This document shows positions 35,459-43,618 of a stretch of DNA of 43,618 nucleotides, piece after piece (positions within the stretch are counted from its first letter, which is position 1; every line of letters begins with the position of its first letter). The DNA comes from Candidatus Woesebacteria bacterium. GTDB lineage: Bacteria > Patescibacteriota > Microgenomatia > Woykebacterales > 2-01-FULL-43-14. The position numbers and the translations under genes were made by a program. The stretch covers positions 1-43,618 of the forward strand of contig JAGVAV010000022.1 of the NCBI GenBank assembly GCA_020060105.1, read 5' to 3'. The notes below the pieces were generated by a model, which did no database searches, was not told the origin of the DNA, and saw nothing but the letters and a program-made list of their open reading frames with translations.

Positions 35459-37609
35459 CTAAGTCTCCTTTTGGACAACCTCTACTTCTCCGGAGGATTT
35501 AATAACTTCAAAACGGCTCTGGCCGTTTTCTTGAAAAAACATCAGATCTACTTTTTCTTCGCCAACCTTTAGACTCCTTAGGGTTACGTCGGGCAACCAA
35601 TCAGGAAGAGAGGGATCAACAACTAATTTCTTATTTTCCGCGTCCGGCTCCAATCCTAAAATAGCTCGAAGCAGTAAAAAAATACTTCCCGCCGCCCAAG
35701 CTTGTGGTAAATTAGCCTCGATATAAAGGACGGGGAAACTGTAGCTTTCCCGTTCCACCCCGGCAAAAAGCTCCGGCATCATCGAACTTTCCAAGCGGTC
35801 GGAAGCGGCAAAAATACCCTCGGCAATTTTATTTACCTCCTCCCAGTAACCATATTTTTTGAAACCGTAGGCAATGAGAGCGTTGTCATGAGGCCAAACC
35901 GAGCCTCGGTGATAAGAAACCGGGTTAAAGGCCGGATTCTTATTGCTCAAAGTCCGAATTCCCCAGCCGGAAAAGATATCTTTTTTCATCAAGCGCCTCA
36001 CCACCGCCTCAGCTCGATCTCCCGGAACGATTCCAGACCAAAGTAAGTGGCCCGGATTCGAGGCGACAGTGGTAATAGGCAACTTTTTGTTATTCAGGCC
36101 AAAGGCGTAATATCCCTCACTTTCAACCCAAAAACTCTCATTAAACCGGTCGCGGAGATTAATCGCGTGGTTGACTAACCCACCTACTTTCTCCGAATAT
36201 CCCAAAATTTTATAAATCTCGGCCATTTTCATTAACGCGTCGTAGTAGTATCCCTGGACTTCAGATAAAGTAATGGGCGTATCAACAACTATCCCGCTTG
36301 GATAAACGATCGCGTCCCAAGAATCCTTCCAGCCTTGATTGCGGTAACCCTGAGGAGAGCGTGTTTGATATTCGATAAAACCGTCTCCATCAAAATCTCC
36401 CCAATTCGCCGCCCATTCCAAACATCTTTCAGCCACAGGCAAATGTTTTTCTAAAATACTTTTTTCCCCACAAAACCTGTAGGCTTCAAATAAAGCAATA
36501 ACGTAAAGTAAAGAGCCGTCCACCGAGCCATAGTAGGGATCGTAAGGAATAGTCCTTAGCGCTGTCAGCTCCCCCACTCTAATTTCATGAGGAATCTTTC
36601 CCGGCTCCTCGTCTCGCCAATTATCAACCACCTTCCCTTGGAGTTTGCCTAATTCTTCCAAAACGCTTAGGGCAAAGGGCGGATATAGAGTAAGAATCTC
36701 AAACGAAGTAATTAAAGAATCACGACCGAACAGGGTGGCAAACCAAGGCACTCCTGCCGCGGGAACCCAAGGAGACTGATAAGAGGTTAGGCGAAGAGAA
36801 CCCAGATCGGTCACCGCTTGATTATAAGCATTCTCCACTGTTCGATTGGAAGAGTTGATTTTCGTAATCTCCCCCTGCCAGGTTTTGAATTGTTTATCCA
36901 TAATCTCAAAGGTTTTCTCTCGAACTTCTTCGCAGGGATAAAAAGTCTGAGTTGCTTCCTCAAAGGTCGCCTCCATACAAGAATGCCACCTTTCCTTTGG
37001 CCGAAGAGTAATATTAAAGGTAATTTCCCCATTATTGTAGTGGGGCGGCGTTTCGCTACTTCTCGCGTAAAAATTTAAGCGTCGATGAAAGCCTTGATTT
37101 TCATAATTTAAAACTAACCTTTGCTCCTTATCTTCCCAATAACTGTCAATAATTCTCTTTCGAATCTTTTCCCCTCGAACTTCAAAAATATCGGCAAAAT
37201 CTGCTCTCACCTCAAGGCTCAGCTGGATAGTTAACTCCTCTCCGCTGTAATTATTTAAGTCGTAATCCTCGTGCAGCCCCCCTCCGACAAAACGAGACAG
37301 CCGAAGCATAATCACATCTTCAGGAATTTCTCCCTCGTAAGTCACTATTCTGGGATTAGTGAAATAGTATAAAGAAGAATAGTAGTCAATCCAGCTAGAA
37401 TTAAGCAGTTTAAATTCTCGACCGTTAATAAGAAATTGATAAAAGGAAATGTAGCGAGTATCTTTCTCAAATAAACCCGTTTGTCTTAGAGTACCAATCT
37501 TTCCATTTTTGTCTGTAATTAAAAAGTTAGTGCCGTTGTTGATAGTCACTAACTGAGGACTTACGCTTATTTTTTTCATTTTTCGCAACCCAACTCGTTT
37601 AACTGACAA
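35459..37609 (-). CDS. Amylo-alpha-1,6-glucosidase/glycogen debranching-type protein
   Basis: N-terminal TDKNGKIGTLRQTGLFEKDTRYISFY; VPWFATLFGRDSLITSFEIL; NQGWKDSWDAI; HRGSVWPHDNALIAYG. Confidence 0.93.
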   Translation of the reverse strand: MSVKRVGLRKMKKISVSPQLVTINNGTNFLITDKNGKIGTLRQTGLFEKDTRYISFYQFLINGREFKLLNSSWIDYYSSLYYFTNPRIVTYEGEIPEDVIMLRLSRFVGGGLHEDYDLNNYSGEELTIQLSLEVRADFADIFEVRGEKIRKRIIDSYWEDKEQRLVLNYENQGFHRRLNFYARSSETPPHYNNGEITFNITLRPKERWHSCMEATFEEATQTFYPCEEVREKTFEIMDKQFKTWQGEITKINSSNRTVENAYNQAVTDLGSLRLTSYQSPWVPAAGVPWFATLFGRDSLITSFEILTLYPPFALSVLEELGKLQGKVVDNWRDEEPGKIPHEIRVGELTALRTIPYDPYYGSVDGSLLYVIALFEAYRFCGEKSILEKHLPVAERCLEWAANWGDFDGDGFIEYQTRSPQGYRNQGWKDSWDAIVYPSGIVVDTPITLSEVQGYYYDALMKMAEIYKILGYSEKVGGLVNHAINLRDRFNESFWVESEGYYAFGLNNKKLPITTVASNPGHLLWSGIVPGDRAEAVVRRLMKKDIFSGWGIRTLSNKNPAFNPVSYHRGSVWPHDNALIAYGFKKYGYWEEVNKIAEGIFAASDRLESSMMPELFAGVERESYSFPVLYIEANLPQAWAAGSIFLLLRAILGLEPDAENKKLVVDPSLPDWLPDVTLRSLKVGEEKVDLMFFQENGQSRFEVIKSSGEVEVVQKET

Positions 37610-37630
37610 AACCTGCCGGAAGTTCGCTTT

Positions 37631-37912
37631 TTACCCGGAACGTTTTTTCTTACGTTTTTTCGCCACGACCACCTCATCCTTCAAACCCTTCGGCACGTCC
37701 TTTTTATCTCCTTTGGAAACAACCGTAACATTTTCGCCAAGTCTTTGTCCCGTCATCCCCACTCCCGCGCGACCAGCCTCTAAATCACCCACTTGTTCAG
37801 GGGTAGAAGGCACCTTTTTTACTTTTTCCTTACCGGTCAAAGGCGTGCCTTTTTCCTTCAAAGATTCGCTCTCTTCGTTAGAAAAAAGGGCTGAGCCTTT
37901 CTTTACCATCAA
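37631..37912 (-). CDS. Short Lys-rich hypothetical protein
   Basis: 93 aa, basic tail KKRKKKRSG; AGGAGG SD. Confidence 0.5.
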   Translation of the reverse strand: MMVKKGSALFSNEESESLKEKGTPLTGKEKVKKVPSTPEQVGDLEAGRAGVGMTGQRLGENVTVVSKGDKKDVPKGLKDEVVVAKKRKKKRSG

Positions 37913-38085
37913 AACCTCCTAAATAGTTGTAAAATAAATGTTAATTCGTCAAACTCAAAACTTAGTTTATAAAAGCGGCACCTATACTTAGGGAAATAAA
38001 AACAAAAGTGGAATCAAGTGCTGTTTCGTTAATTTAGCACAGGTAAAAACAAGCTGTAAATAAACGACCACTTTGCGAGAGGAAC

Positions 38086-39279
38086 TTAATCTTGGATAGC
38101 CGCCGCGACCACCTTAACCACCTCAGGATTAAACATGGAAGGAATAATTTCCTCTGGGGTGGGCTGTTTTATCAAGTTGGCCAAAGCGTGACTAACCTTT
38201 ATTTTCATTTCTTCGGTGATCCGAGACACACGCTGATCCAACGCTCCTCGGAAAACACCAGGAAAAACTAAAGAGTTATTTATTTGGTTTGGAAAATCGC
38301 TTCTCCCCGTGGCTACCACCGCCGCGCCGCTCTGATAGGCTAATTCGGGCATTATCTCCGGAACGGGATTAGCCAAAGCGAAGATTATTGAACGCTTAGC
38401 CATCGCTTGGATATGAAGGGGGAAAAGGGTGTTCGAACGCGACACGCCGATAAAAACATCAGCCCCTTTTACCGCTTCGGCCAAAGATCCTGATAATTGC
38501 TCCTGATTGGTAACTTTGGCTAACTCCTCTTTATAGGATTCTAGCCCCACTCTCTCCTTTGAAATAATTCCCTTGCTGTCTAAAACAATTATTTTCCTCG
38601 CCCCGGCTTTGAGTAAAAGCTTTACTGTCGCAACTCCCGCGGGGCCAGCCCCACTGACCACGATTTTAATCTCTGAGATTTTTTTCTCCACCACCCTCAA
38701 AGCGTTTAACAAAGCCGCCAGGACGACCATGGCCGTTCCGTGCTGGTCATCATGCATCACTGGAATAGTTAATTCATTTTTTAGTCTTTCTTCAATTTCA
38801 AAGCAACGAGGAGCGGAAATGTCTTCCAAGTTTATCCCGCCGAAAGTCGGAGCAATCGCCTCGACCACTCTAATAATTTCTTCCGAATCTTGAGTCGCTA
38901 AAACAATCGGAAAAGCGTCCAAACCTCCAAACTTTTTAAATATTAGGCATTTACCTTCCATTACCGGCAAAGCCCCTTCCGGTCCAAGATTACCCAGACC
39001 TAAAACCGCCGAACCATCCGAAACCACGGCCACACTATTCCCTTTCATGGTCAGATTCCAAGCTTCCTCTGGTTTTTCTGCCACCACCTTACTAACCGCA
39101 CCCACCCCGGGGGTGTATAAAAGGGACAAGTCTTTTCTGGTTTGGAGAGGCACCTTACTGGAAACGGCTAGCTTCCCCCGATGCAAGCGATGAACTTCTA
39201 CCGCCTCTTCTTGAAGCTCCTGGAAGTCAACTGTCTTGACTTTGAAACACTGTTCTAATGATTTGTTCCTCTTTCTCAT
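38086..39279 (-). CDS. NAD(P)-dependent malic enzyme (short form)
   Basis: LLYTPGVGAVSKVV, DGSAVLGLGNLGPEGALPVMEGK, HDDQHGTA, SGAGPAGVATVKLL; start refined to ATG 6 nt after TATAAT. Confidence 0.93.
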   Translation of the reverse strand: MRKRNKSLEQCFKVKTVDFQELQEEAVEVHRLHRGKLAVSSKVPLQTRKDLSLLYTPGVGAVSKVVAEKPEEAWNLTMKGNSVAVVSDGSAVLGLGNLGPEGALPVMEGKCLIFKKFGGLDAFPIVLATQDSEEIIRVVEAIAPTFGGINLEDISAPRCFEIEERLKNELTIPVMHDDQHGTAMVVLAALLNALRVVEKKISEIKIVVSGAGPAGVATVKLLLKAGARKIIVLDSKGIISKERVGLESYKEELAKVTNQEQLSGSLAEAVKGADVFIGVSRSNTLFPLHIQAMAKRSIIFALANPVPEIMPELAYQSGAAVVATGRSDFPNQINNSLVFPGVFRGALDQRVSRITEEMKIKVSHALANLIKQPTPEEIIPSMFNPEVVKVVAAAIQD

Positions 39280-39285
39280 AAAGGC

Positions 39286-39315
39286 ATTATACCCAGGATT
39301 AAAAATGAAAGGCAA
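39286..39315 (-). promoter_or_regulatory. Malic enzyme promoter, overlapping upstream terminator
   Basis: TTGCCT-18-TATAAT; TTGCCT lies inside the stem of the 39308-39334 hairpin. Confidence 0.65.
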
Positions 39316-39334
39316 GCTAACAGAGCTTGCCTTT
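39308..39334 (-). terminator. Terminator after the 39335-39742 gene
   Basis: AAAGGCAAGCT-N5-AGCTTGCCTTT, then CATTTTT on minus strand. Confidence 0.75.
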
Positions 39335-39742
39335 TCAAAAAGCTGATCTTTCTTTTTCAATCAAGTGCGGCGTCGTCCGAATAATTTCTTGGGCCACTTC
39401 CCATAAAGCCTCTTTTCCCGAACAGACCCGATCAATCTCTTTACCTAGCTTCTGATGGGCTTCTAAACGACTTATCCTCTGAGAAAAGCCAACGAATCTA
39501 CCCTCACCTACCTCAATCACTAAATAACCTTCTGCTTCACAGCCGCAGTCTCGATAAGGACCCACTAGATACAGGCCGTCACCTAGACTATGGGGAAGTA
39601 AATTCCCAGGAGAAAAAATCTCTGGTCTCAAACTTCCATTAGAAGGAAACCACTTCACCGCCACGTCAGTAAAAGGATGCGGACTGCGGCGGCCAATTAT
39701 TTTCCCGCAACCTGGACAAGGACCCCTAAAGTACGTATACAT
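39335..39742 (-). CDS. Hypothetical protein with CPGCG zinc-ribbon-like N-terminus
   Basis: YFRGPCPGCGKIIGRRSPHPF...YRDCGCEAEGYLVIEVGEG. Confidence 0.65.
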   Translation of the reverse strand: MYTYFRGPCPGCGKIIGRRSPHPFTDVAVKWFPSNGSLRPEIFSPGNLLPHSLGDGLYLVGPYRDCGCEAEGYLVIEVGEGRFVGFSQRISRLEAHQKLGKEIDRVCSGKEALWEVAQEIIRTTPHLIEKERSAF

Positions 39743-39819
39743 CTCGCCCCCTTTCCAATGTCTCTCCTCTAATATTTTGTCCTAACATAAAAACCTTAGG
39801 ACCTAGAAGCGAAATTTAG

Positions 39820-40137
39820 TTAAAAACGGATCAGAATCAACATTAGGATTATTAGATATGATAAACTCCAACCAATGGTCCAGGCTAGTAGACTAAAGGC
39901 TTCTCGATATCGCTTCTCCCAGAAGAGATACCCCGAACGGCCTAAAACAAGCAAAGCGGAAATCGCCGCCGAGGTCACAAACAGTAAGAGGAAAAAGAGC
40001 GGGCCATAGAAATTGTTCATTCGGCCAAAAAGAATGTTTCCTTGACTTATTAAGAGTGAAACCAGCCCGATGTAAACTGTCAAGGCGGTAGCTTGAAGAA
40101 AGGCTAACAAAGGTATCGATAGGTCAAATATTCTCAT
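39820..40137 (-). CDS. Hypothetical three-TM membrane protein
   Basis: 105 aa, strongly hydrophobic. Confidence 0.55.
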   Translation of the reverse strand: MRIFDLSIPLLAFLQATALTVYIGLVSLLISQGNILFGRMNNFYGPLFFLLLFVTSAAISALLVLGRSGYLFWEKRYREAFSLLAWTIGWSLSYLIILMLILIRF

Positions 40138-40286
40138 ACTCTTAATATAACATGTAACTTTAAATTTTGCTTGGTTATTGATAAAAACCTTTGCGGTAAA
40201 TACAATATCCTCTACTTAACACTAAAGAACCAAATTCTTTACCCGTTCCTTTAACTTATCTTTAAATCATCTTTCTTAAACAACTT

Positions 40287-41090
40287 ATGGATAAACATTC
40301 AACCGTCCAATTACGCACTGGAAATAAAATGCCTGTCATAGGCTTAGGCACTTGGCAGTTAACCCTTGATACAGCCGAGACAGTTCTTTACGCCCTTGAG
40401 CTTGGCTATCGTCTAATTGACACCTCCAGCGATTATGGCACTCAACCAAGAATAGGCGAGGCGATTGAAAAAAGTCAAATTGATCGTAATCGCATTTATA
40501 TCACCACCAAGGCGGAAGAAACCGACGACACTTATGAAAGAACGAAATCTAATTTGAAAGAACTCGGGCTTGATTATATCGACCTAATGCTTATCCACCG
40601 TCCTCCCCCAATCGGAGCGGGTGAAGATTTGTGGGAAGGTTTAATTAAGGCTAAAAAGGAAGGGCTTACCAGAGATATCGGGGTTAGCAACTACTCCAGT
40701 GAGCTCATTGACCAACTCATTAAAGCAAGTGGGGAAATTCCGGCGGTAAACCAAATTGAATGGAGTCCCTTCGGTTACAGCGAGCCAATGTTGAAATACT
40801 GCGCCCAACACCAAATCATTATCCAAGCATACAGCCCGTTAACAAGAACAAAGAGATTAGACGACGAAACCCTCCTCCAACTTGCTCAAAAGTACGCCAA
40901 AAGTCCAGCTCAAATCTTAACTCGCTGGAATTTACAACTCGGCACTGTCCCCATTCCCAAAGCCAACCAAAAGAAGCATCTGGAAGAAAATATTGATGTC
41001 TTTGATTTTGAAATAAGCGCTGAGGACATGAAAACCTTAAATAGCCTGAATGAACACTATTCCTCCCTCGGCTTCCTGCCTTACGTCTAA
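40287..41090 (+). CDS. Aldo/keto reductase
   Basis: MPVIGLGTWQ, YRLIDTSSDYG, DYIDLMLIHRP, GVSNYSSELI, PIPKANQKKHLEENI. Confidence 0.95.
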   Translation: MDKHSTVQLRTGNKMPVIGLGTWQLTLDTAETVLYALELGYRLIDTSSDYGTQPRIGEAIEKSQIDRNRIYITTKAEETDDTYERTKSNLKELGLDYIDLMLIHRPPPIGAGEDLWEGLIKAKKEGLTRDIGVSNYSSELIDQLIKASGEIPAVNQIEWSPFGYSEPMLKYCAQHQIIIQAYSPLTRTKRLDDETLLQLAQKYAKSPAQILTRWNLQLGTVPIPKANQKKHLEENIDVFDFEISAEDMKTLNSLNEHYSSLGFLPYV

Positions 41091-41199
41091 TGTCTTTACC
41101 CAAAAGAAAGGTTCAATCTCTTTTTACCTCCCTTACGTGCTTTCTTTAACTATGTCAAATTTAAGTGATTTCTTGAGAGAAGCTGAAGCGGTCGAAGTC

Positions 41200-41610
41200 T
41201 TAAGCACTTTTGCGGAAAGCATCGAGAGTGCTTTTAAATTTATATTCCACATTATCCCCTTCTGGGTCCTGATAGCATTTGGTAACCCAGGAAAGCAGGT
41301 TAATCAAGTTATTAGCCTTGTCTTTTAATTGAATCTCCTCAACAACCGAGTCTCCCTTAAGCAAAACCTGAAAATTAAAGTTTGGGAGTTGCTTTACTAA
41401 TAAATCTCCTATGTAAACGGCTAAGCCTATCATTGCCCTGGACTTATACTCGTCGAATAACTTTTCTGCCGAGCCCTCGTCGTGCAAAGACTCAATCCAA
41501 GCTTGAACATTTTTCATACTCGCTTCTGTGCCATCAAGGCCAAGTACCGGATCATTTTTGATAAACTCAATGTATTGCCTACCGACATTTAGAACTTCTT
41601 GCTCTTTCAT
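41200..41610 (-). CDS. Hypothetical protein
   Basis: 136 aa ORF, plausible composition. Confidence 0.45.
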   Translation of the reverse strand: MKEQEVLNVGRQYIEFIKNDPVLGLDGTEASMKNVQAWIESLHDEGSAEKLFDEYKSRAMIGLAVYIGDLLVKQLPNFNFQVLLKGDSVVEEIQLKDKANNLINLLSWVTKCYQDPEGDNVEYKFKSTLDAFRKSA

Positions 41611-41701
41611 GGCTTTAATTATAAACTTGTTTAACTTAGGTTTTCAACCCTCACTAACCGGTCATTTAGTTAAAACACAAGGTTTTCATCACCCTGACAA
41701 C

Positions 41702-41730
41702 TTGAGTGCCTCTCCCAGATCTGTCATAAT
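41702..41730 (+). promoter_or_regulatory. Promoter of the beta-propeller gene
   Basis: TTGAGT-17-CATAAT, 9 nt to ATG at 41740. Confidence 0.6.
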
Positions 41731-41739
41731 TAAAGGGCA

Positions 41740-43618
41740 ATGAGAACACTAAAATCAATCGTACTCTTGTCAATTCTTTCTGCCTTTGCTTTTCAAAGCC
41801 CAGTTTTCGCTAATCAGAAGACCGGGCTAGCCGACTCCCCCTGGCCGGTTTTTCACGGCAACTTAAGGCTGACCGGCCAATCCCCGTATGACACCAGTAA
41901 GGTAGACGGTACAATCAAGTGGAAATTCAAAGCCGAAAGCGGCCTGGAAACGTCTCCCGTTATCGGCCAAGACGGCACTATCTATATCCTCGATCACAAA
42001 TGCAACCTTTACGCCATTGATCCAGAAGGCAAGGAAAAATGGCGGTTTAAAGCCGGAGAGCCGGTTCTCTCAAAAGAATGGGGCGGTTTGGCCTGTGCTC
42101 AGTCAACCCCCGCCATCAGCCAAGACGGCACGATTTACTTCCTGCCTATGTCTGGTCATTTCTATGCCGTCACGCCCGCAGGTAAGGAGAAATGGAAATA
42201 CCCTATTTTTACTTTTAAAAACGCTTGGCCTTCGCCTACAGTCGGTTCGGACGGCACGATTTATGTCGGTAGCGAAGTTTATCCACCGACCGAATGGAAT
42301 AAGCCTGAGGAGAAACCGGCCCACTTCTACGCCCTCAAGCCTGACGGAACACTTAAATGGTCCTTTGATCCGGGCGGTTCCAACTGGGTTAACTCCGCCC
42401 CCGCTATCAGCGACGACGGCACGATTTACGTGTCGGCAAACGATTGTCGAAACAACTGTAATAATACTCTTTTCGCCTTTAACACCGATGGTAAGGTCAA
42501 ATGGAAATTTGCCCCGCCAAACGGAGTAATGGAAGGATCGCCAGCGATTGACAAGGAAGGAATTTTATACTTTAGCGCTAAAGGTAGGAACGATCCTCGA
42601 AAAGCCCATTTCTACGCCCTTAATTCCGATGGTAGTCTGAAATGGAAGTTTCCGCTTACAAATGGCGCCAGCATAACCCCAGGATTATCAAATGACGGAA
42701 AAATTTATTTTGGTGATTGGGGCGGAATCTTTTACGCCCTCGACCTAAACGGTAAAGAACTGTGGCGAGGGCAAACATCCAAGGCCTTCGAGGCCCTAAG
42801 CTCCTCACCAGCCATCGGCGCTGACGGCACGATTTATTTTGGCACCATTGCCAATGCTTTTTTTGCCTATACTCCTGAGGGTAAGGAAAAGTGGCGGGTC
42901 GAGGTTCCGGAGGGCGGAGTCAACGCCGGGCCGGCCATTGGCGCTGACGGCACGGTCTATTTCACTTCGGTGCCGGGAGAACTCTACGCCGTTGGAAGCA
43001 GAGTCGAATTGAAAACTTCTTCTGCTAGTGCCAATACTGCAACAACCTCTCCTACTGTAACACCCCCTTCCACTCCAAAAGAGCCCGATGTGGTCTGGAT
43101 TATTTTCGCTATCGCAGCCTTAATGACAACCGGCAGTGCTGCAACTATCTGGGTTTTGAAGAAAAGGAAAGTCATTTCCATCGCTTTGTTTGGCCTGGGG
43201 GTAATATCGGTTACCCTCTCTGCCTACTTTTATCTAAAGCCTAAAGAGAATGTTTTAGAAACTAGTATGACCAAACGGATTTCTACAGAAAGTTATAATT
43301 GTCCGGAAAACATTTACGTTGAAGGCGCTGACCTACCCTACGTAACCGACGATTCCGGCCAAAAAAGTTATTTGGAGGAAGAAGAAATCGCCTGGGTAGA
43401 GACAAACTGCAAAGATGCCAAATGGCCGGGCTCGGAAAATGAAAAAGGTAAGGAAGCAGACCAGAGTACGGGCAGTGGTAAACCAAGCAATACCACTAAT
43501 ACTGATAAAAGCGGTTGTCCTCGCCGAGTTTACGGACATGAAAGCTCCGGCTATTACGGCGTGTATGGAATGCAGCAGATCGACATGACAATCAAGGAGT
43601 ATAATTGGGCCCGAAAAA
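41740..43618 (+). CDS. Secreted/membrane-anchored PQQ-like beta-propeller repeat protein, truncated by window end
   Basis: MRTLKSIVLLSILSAFAFQSPVFA signal peptide; repeated SPAIGxDGTIYF...FYALxxDGxxKWxF units; TM VVWIIFAIAALMTTGSAATIWVLKKRK and a second TM; Ser/Thr-rich linker; no stop before 43618; absent from ORF track. Confidence 0.9.
   Translation, partial: MRTLKSIVLLSILSAFAFQSPVFANQKTGLADSPWPVFHGNLRLTGQSPYDTSKVDGTIKWKFKAESGLETSPVIGQDGTIYILDHKCNLYAIDPEGKEKWRFKAGEPVLSKEWGGLACAQSTPAISQDGTIYFLPMSGHFYAVTPAGKEKWKYPIFTFKNAWPSPTVGSDGTIYVGSEVYPPTEWNKPEEKPAHFYALKPDGTLKWSFDPGGSNWVNSAPAISDDGTIYVSANDCRNNCNNTLFAFNTDGKVKWKFAPPNGVMEGSPAIDKEGILYFSAKGRNDPRKAHFYALNSDGSLKWKFPLTNGASITPGLSNDGKIYFGDWGGIFYALDLNGKELWRGQTSKAFEALSSSPAIGADGTIYFGTIANAFFAYTPEGKEKWRVEVPEGGVNAGPAIGADGTVYFTSVPGELYAVGSRVELKTSSASANTATTSPTVTPPSTPKEPDVVWIIFAIAALMTTGSAATIWVLKKRKVISIALFGLGVISVTLSAYFYLKPKENVLETSMTKRISTESYNCPENIYVEGADLPYVTDDSGQKSYLEEEEIAWVETNCKDAKWPGSENEKGKEADQSTGSGKPSNTTNTDKSGCPRRVYGHESSGYYGVYGMQQIDMTIKEYNWARK

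Noticed and set aside
42017-42529. 170-aa plus-strand ORF
   Set aside because: Out of frame with the clear beta-propeller reading frame; repetitive protein is a shadow of the DNA repeats

Overview
The window is mostly minus-strand, gene-dense bacterial DNA with short proteins and a standard genetic code (UGA is a stop, e.g. mutM). Gene content suggests a small-genome, Patescibacteria/CPR-like organism; this is inference from families only. Recognisable genes include a LolD/FtsX-type ABC pair, mnmA, galT, mpg, iscU, iscS, folD, an ATP-dependent DNA ligase, a Fic protein, clpB, four glycosyltransferases interleaved with mutM and polA, ftsH, trpS, an FtsB/DivIC-like protein, a Xer-like recombinase, a CvpA-CAP fusion, an amylo-1,6-glucosidase, malic enzyme, an aldo/keto reductase, and a truncated PQQ-like beta-propeller gene that the ORF track misses. 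There are three minus-strand tRNAs: Met-CAU, an atypical initiator Met-CAU, and a rare Ile-UAU. The strongest non-ORF signals are: (1) a Trp T-box riboswitch with its own promoter, followed by two overlapping tiny ORFs with strong Shine-Dalgarno sites, a second terminator-like hairpin, and trpS; (2) an exact 35-nt copy of the 5' half of tRNA-Ile(UAU), ending at the anticodon, between the promoter and the full tRNA, next to a tyrosine recombinase; (3) a candidate ~180-nt structured ncRNA at 30024-30201; (4) a CIRCE-like operator overlapping the clpB promoter; (5) recurrent promoters whose -10 box lies 6-9 nt from ATG, implying leaderless mRNAs; (6) a histidine-kinase-like protein with the phospho-His replaced by Phe and no ATPase domain; (7) a PolA lacking the whole 3'-5' exonuclease-like domain. 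Everything was read by eye, with no searches or folding run.
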